From assembly GCA_030628245.1 (NCBI GenBank), contig DAOVRI010000078.1, positions 1 to 7,743 on the forward strand: 7,743 bases of DNA, in the 5' to 3' direction. Shown in pieces: positions 4,522 to 7,743 of this stretch (its first letter is position 1; each line of letters starts with the position of its first letter). Both the position numbers and the translations under genes were made by a program. The notes below the pieces were generated by a model, which made no database searches, was not told where the DNA came from, and was given only the letters and a program-made list of their open reading frames with translations. The stretch is from Dehalococcoidales bacterium. GTDB taxonomy: Bacteria > Chloroflexota > Dehalococcoidia > Dehalococcoidales > RBG-16-60-22.

Positions 4522-6069
4522 ATGCCTCCACTAACACCGCTAATAACAATGGAAGATTTGGAATTAGTCGTCAAGCCCGAGGCCGCCCGGCTACTGACAA
4601 AAATCAGCCGATTCCTTACCGAAGAAGGTATCCCTGCCTACCTTGTCGGCGGTTTCGTGCGCGATATGATGCTGGGACGCGAAACGGCCGATATTGATAT
4701 CGCCGTGGCTGCCGACGCTCTGTCAGTTGCTACTGAAGTTGCCGCCGCTCTCAATGGCAAATATATCCCGCTCGACGAAGAAAACGGGGTGGGCAGGGTA
4801 GTCCTGCCCGACAACAAATGGCAGATTGATTTTACCACGTTTAAAGGCAGCATCGAGCAGGACCTGGCCCGCCGCGACTTTACCATAGATGCCATGGCCA
4901 TCGAGCTTGATAAGAGTTTCCAAACCGTTCTCAATACCGAGAGGCTTATCGACCCCTTCAACGGTCGGGAAGACCTGCACCAGGGCCTGGTGAGGGCCGT
5001 CAGCGAGACTGTCTTCGAAGCCGATGCCGCCCGCCTGATACGGGCGGTACGCCTTGCCGCAGAACTCGGCTTCGGTATCGACGACTTTACGGAAACACTG
5101 ATTCATGAGAACAGTCGACTCATCACGGACGTAGCCGGCGAGCGGGTCCGGGAGGAACTGCTGCGGCTGCTGGCAATACCCGGCGCCGGACAGCGACTGG
5201 CTTATCTGGACGAAGTGGGACTGCTCACCACCCTGATACCGGAGTTGAACCCGGCCCGGGGTGTCGACCAGCCCAGGATACATGTCTGGGACGTTTTCGA
5301 CCACTCCATCCAGACCGTCGCGGCTGTCGAGTTCGTGCTCAGGGAGGGGACCTGGGAATACGCCGGCGAAGAAATCCTGACCCCGGTGCCGTGGTCGGCG
5401 GAACTGAGTCGGCACTTCGACCGGGAAATAAGCAGCGGCAGCACGGGAAGGTCGCTGCTCAAACTGGCGGCGCTGCTCCATGACATCGCCAAGCCCCAGA
5501 CCAGGACTATCGATGATGACGGCCGGGCGCATTTTCTGGGACACCAGCAGGAAGGTGCCGCTACCGCCGCCGCCATCATGGAAAGGCTCAGGTTCAGCAA
5601 CCGGGAAATCAAGCTGGTAGAACTCTTGGTAAAATATCATATGAGGCCGACACAGATGAGCCATGAGGGTATCCCCACCCGCCGGGCTATTTACCGCTAC
5701 TTCCGCGACACCGGCGAGGCGGGCATCGACCTGCTTTTCCTGTGCCTGGCCGACCACCTGGCCACCCGAGGCCCTTCCCTGGACCTGCGCCAGTGGCAGG
5801 AGCACGCGCAGATGACCGAGTACGTGCTGGCCAGACACTTCGAAGAGGAAAGCCTGTCCGCACCACCCAAACTGATTGACGGGAATGACGTGATGAAAAC
5901 TTTCGGACTGAGCCCCGGCCCCAGAATTGGGGAGCTACTGGAAACCCTGCGAGAGGCGCAGGCCGCCGGAGAAGTGACCACCAGGCAGGAGGCTCTTGAT
6001 TATATTGGGCATTTGTTGAATAATCAGACTCAAACACTCCGTAGTGAACCGTCTCAGGGAGAAAAATGA
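4522..6069 (+). CDS. cca: CCA tRNA nucleotidyltransferase / poly(A) polymerase family protein with HD domain
   Basis: This 515-residue enzyme most likely adds or repairs the 3'-terminal CCA (or its A) of tRNAs without a nucleic acid template. The class II nucleotidyltransferase head has LVGGFVRDMMLG (41-52) followed by the metal-binding pair Asp57/Asp59. RRDFTIDAMA (117-126) and the nucleotide-selecting segment ExDxxRLIRAVRLAAELGF (166-184, with Asp168 and Arg171) follow. The C-terminal half is an HD phosphohydrolase domain: DHSIQT (260-265), LLHDIAKP (318-325), GHQQEG (340-345), KYH (371-373) and ADHLATRG (410-417). The tail LIDGNDVMKTFGLSPGP is typical of bacterial CCA enzymes. At 515 residues it is longer than usual, partly through an extra stretch at about 272-310 before the HD pair. 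CCA-adding, A-adding only, or poly(A) polymerase activity cannot be separated with certainty. ATG 4522 is chosen because the promoter points straight at it; an in-frame ATG at 4549 also lacks a ribosome binding site. Its TGA overlaps the secD ATG. Confidence 0.88.
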   Translation: MPPLTPLITMEDLELVVKPEAARLLTKISRFLTEEGIPAYLVGGFVRDMMLGRETADIDIAVAADALSVATEVAAALNGKYIPLDEENGVGRVVLPDNKWQIDFTTFKGSIEQDLARRDFTIDAMAIELDKSFQTVLNTERLIDPFNGREDLHQGLVRAVSETVFEADAARLIRAVRLAAELGFGIDDFTETLIHENSRLITDVAGERVREELLRLLAIPGAGQRLAYLDEVGLLTTLIPELNPARGVDQPRIHVWDVFDHSIQTVAAVEFVLREGTWEYAGEEILTPVPWSAELSRHFDREISSGSTGRSLLKLAALLHDIAKPQTRTIDDDGRAHFLGHQQEGAATAAAIMERLRFSNREIKLVELLVKYHMRPTQMSHEGIPTRRAIYRYFRDTGEAGIDLLFLCLADHLATRGPSLDLRQWQEHAQMTEYVLARHFEEESLSAPPKLIDGNDVMKTFGLSPGPRIGELLETLREAQAAGEVTTRQEALDYIGHLLNNQTQTLRSEPSQGEK

Positions 6070-7628
6070 CCAGAAAAAACGCCATTTCACTATTAGTGAT
6101 ATTGTTAATCTTCGGTTTTACGCTGTGGGCCATACTACCCATAGATGCAGAGAAACTCGGCAGGAAGGGAATGCATCTCGGGCTTGACCTTGTCGGCGGT
6201 GTGCACCTCGTCTACGAGGCCGACTTTACCGCCAATGCTACCGGAGATGATAAAAACAGGGATATCAGCCGGGCCGTAACCACCATCCAGCAGCGTATCG
6301 ACAAGTACGGTGTCGCCGAACCGATAATCCAGAAAATGGGAGATGACCGTATCCTGATACAGCTGCCGGGATTCACCGATATTGATGCCGCCAAGAGCCT
6401 GGTCGAGCAGACCGGCTTCCTCGAGTTCAGAGAGGTGGAACTAACCGACGTGGGACAACCGGTTACCCTCGGTGATTACCTGGAACAGACTCAGTTCCAG
6501 CTTTTTGATAAGCAGGAGAAAGGCGACCGAATCTTCGTCGCAACCATGATGGACGAAGAGGGAAATACGCAACACAAGACCGTAGCCTTCCTGGTCAGTG
6601 ATGATGAAGGTATCAGGCTTACAGACCCGGCCGGTAACCCGGTAGATAAAGAAGCATTAAACGAATTCGCCGGCGGCCTATCCTGGATTTCCGCCAGAGG
6701 GGATGACGGCACCCCCCTCACCGGTGAATTTTTAGCCGACGCTGCCCCGACGATAAGTCATGATATTACCCCCAGGCCCCAGGTAGCCATCGAATGGAAC
6801 AGTGAGGGGGGCGTAATTTTTGACCAGGTTGCCAAACGCTTATACAGTCCCGAACAGGACTATTCACCGCAGCATCTCCTGGGTATATTCCTGGACAGCA
6901 CTCTCCTTTCGTCTCCCAGAATCAACGAGCCTGCCTACCACGGCAGCGGTGTTATCACAGGCACATTCACCCGTGTAGAAGTAGAAGAGCTGGCTAACCT
7001 GCTTAAATCGGGCGCTCTGCCCATGCCGTTAAAGCAGCCGCCACTTTACCAGGAGAAAATCTCGGCCACGCTGGGAGCTGATTTTATTCAGATGAGCTGG
7101 ATGGCCGGGCTTATCGGAATCATACTCGTCATGCTGTTCATGATTGCCTATTACCGCGTGCCCGGATTTTTAGCCAGTCTGGCCCTTATCTTCTATGGAA
7201 CTTTAGTGCTGGCGCTCTTCAAACTGATACCGGTGACTCTTAGCCTCGCCGGTCTGGGAGGCTTCGTCCTGTCTATCGGCATGGCCGTTGACGCCAATGT
7301 CCTCATCTTCGAGAGGATGAAGGAAGAAATCAGAATGGGGCGGACGCTGGGCGCCGCTGTCGAGGCCGGCTTTAACCGTGCCTGGTCAGCCATCAGGGAC
7401 AGTAATGTAACCACGATAATCGTGTGTGTTATTCTTTTCTGGCTCGGCAGCAGCATCGTTGCCAGTGCGCCGGTCATGGGCTTCGCCCTGACTTTAGGTA
7501 TCGGCGTGGGAATAAGTATGTTTACCGCCATTCTGGTTACGCGCACACTGCTACGCCTGTTTATCCACAGTCCTCTGGGCAAGAAGAAAACGCTGTTCAG
7601 TATAGACAGGGGCAAGAATAATGTTTGA
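6066..7628 (+). CDS. secD: Protein translocase subunit SecD
   Basis: This 520-residue inner-membrane protein works with SecF to pull exported proteins out of the SecYEG channel using the proton gradient. One membrane span lies near the N-terminus (about 6-24). It is followed by GLDLVGGVHLVYE (39-51), the characteristic start of the large extracytoplasmic domain. That domain includes TTIQQRIDKYGVAEP (72-86) and VEQTGFLEFREV (113-124), and GVITGTFTRVEVEELANLL (295-313) marks its end. Five further spans follow at about 342-363, 366-386, 388-412, 447-467 and 470-496. Asp409 in AVDANVLIFERMKEE is the equivalent of the proton-coupling Asp of SecDF, and RDSNVTT (444-450) is the conserved cytoplasmic-side motif. 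It is shorter than E. coli SecD (615) but within the normal range for other phyla. The ATG overlaps the cca stop as ATGA, with GGGAG at 6057-6061. No yajC is visible beside it. Confidence 0.97.
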   Translation: MTRKNAISLLVILLIFGFTLWAILPIDAEKLGRKGMHLGLDLVGGVHLVYEADFTANATGDDKNRDISRAVTTIQQRIDKYGVAEPIIQKMGDDRILIQLPGFTDIDAAKSLVEQTGFLEFREVELTDVGQPVTLGDYLEQTQFQLFDKQEKGDRIFVATMMDEEGNTQHKTVAFLVSDDEGIRLTDPAGNPVDKEALNEFAGGLSWISARGDDGTPLTGEFLADAAPTISHDITPRPQVAIEWNSEGGVIFDQVAKRLYSPEQDYSPQHLLGIFLDSTLLSSPRINEPAYHGSGVITGTFTRVEVEELANLLKSGALPMPLKQPPLYQEKISATLGADFIQMSWMAGLIGIILVMLFMIAYYRVPGFLASLALIFYGTLVLALFKLIPVTLSLAGLGGFVLSIGMAVDANVLIFERMKEEIRMGRTLGAAVEAGFNRAWSAIRDSNVTTIIVCVILFWLGSSIVASAPVMGFALTLGIGVGISMFTAILVTRTLLRLFIHSPLGKKKTLFSIDRGKNNV

Positions 7629-7743
7629 TATAATCGGCAAAAGATTCTGGTTCTTTCTGATATCCGGGATAATAATTCTCGTCGGAATTATATCACTGCT
7701 GAGCGCCGGACTGCCGTCAGGGATTGAATTCAGCAGCGGCTCC
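7621..7743 (+). CDS. secF: Protein translocase subunit SecF, N-terminal 41 codons (runs off the window)
   Basis: An ATG inside the last codons of secD opens a frame starting MFDIIGKRFWFFLISG, with a hydrophobic first membrane span (about 9-28) and then SGIEFSSGS. The latter corresponds to the G-I-D/E-F-x-G-G-x motif with which SecF enters its extracytoplasmic domain; here one Gly position is Ser (residue 39). It overlaps secD by 8 bases and has AGGGG at 7608-7612, 8 bases before the start. secD-secF order and overlap are typical. The frame is still open at the last base. Confidence 0.93.
   Translation, partial: MFDIIGKRFWFFLISGIIILVGIISLLSAGLPSGIEFSSGS

Noticed and set aside
4723..5838. 371-codon open frame on the minus strand opposite the CCA enzyme
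   Set aside because: It lies wholly inside a gene whose sense frame carries all nucleotidyltransferase and HD motifs; the antisense translation shows no recognisable domain and is a by-product of GC-rich codon use.

Overview
The window looks like a chromosomal segment of an uncultured or anaerobic bacterium. The best guess is Chloroflexota, class Dehalococcoidia. That placement rests on how the SecD, class U sirtuin and IS256-type proteins read to me, not on a marker gene, and should be held at low to moderate confidence. Most of the window is ordinary, well-preserved metabolic and housekeeping sequence. I found no CRISPR array, RNA gene, phage module or defence system.

Region 1 (1-448) is debris and a promoter. 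On the + strand there is a broken piece of an IS256-family (Mutator-type) transposase. It abuts, at the extreme left edge, a short minus-strand stretch that may be the remains of a serine recombinase. A 25-base repeat follows, then a good sigma70-like promoter and a strong ribosome binding site for the first real gene.

Region 2 (449-2005, +) is an AMP-forming acyl-CoA synthetase with all core motifs. It faces, convergently, a three-gene minus-strand operon (4395 down to 2130): two enoyl-CoA hydratase/isomerase (crotonase) paralogues and a Sir2-type NAD-dependent protein deacylase, with 6-base and 1-base gaps between genes. The 124-base convergent gap is almost entirely filled by a palindromic composite repeat of about 97 bases. 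One 25-base arm of that repeat is a perfect inverted copy of the repeat upstream of the synthetase. Synthetase and crotonases together would activate and then hydrate or isomerise an acyl-CoA. The sirtuin could keep acyl-CoA synthetases active by deacylating their catalytic lysine, a control known from Acs and CobB; its application here is inference.

Region 3 (4396-4521) is a compact divergent promoter region. One sigma70-like promoter fires left into the crotonase operon. A near-consensus one fires right, so close to the next ATG that the transcript is predicted to be leaderless.

Region 4 (4522-7743, +) is a second operon: a class II CCA-adding/poly(A) polymerase-type nucleotidyltransferase with an HD domain, then secD (4-base ATGA overlap), then the first 41 codons of secF (8-base overlap), which runs off the right edge. 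The overlaps suggest translational coupling of a tRNA-maturation enzyme with the proton-driven SecDF export subunits.

The points most worth a second look are the inverted repeats bracketing the synthetase gene, the two crotonases with apparently complementary defects, the sirtuin-crotonase operon facing an acyl-CoA synthetase, and the predicted leaderless cca-secDF transcript.
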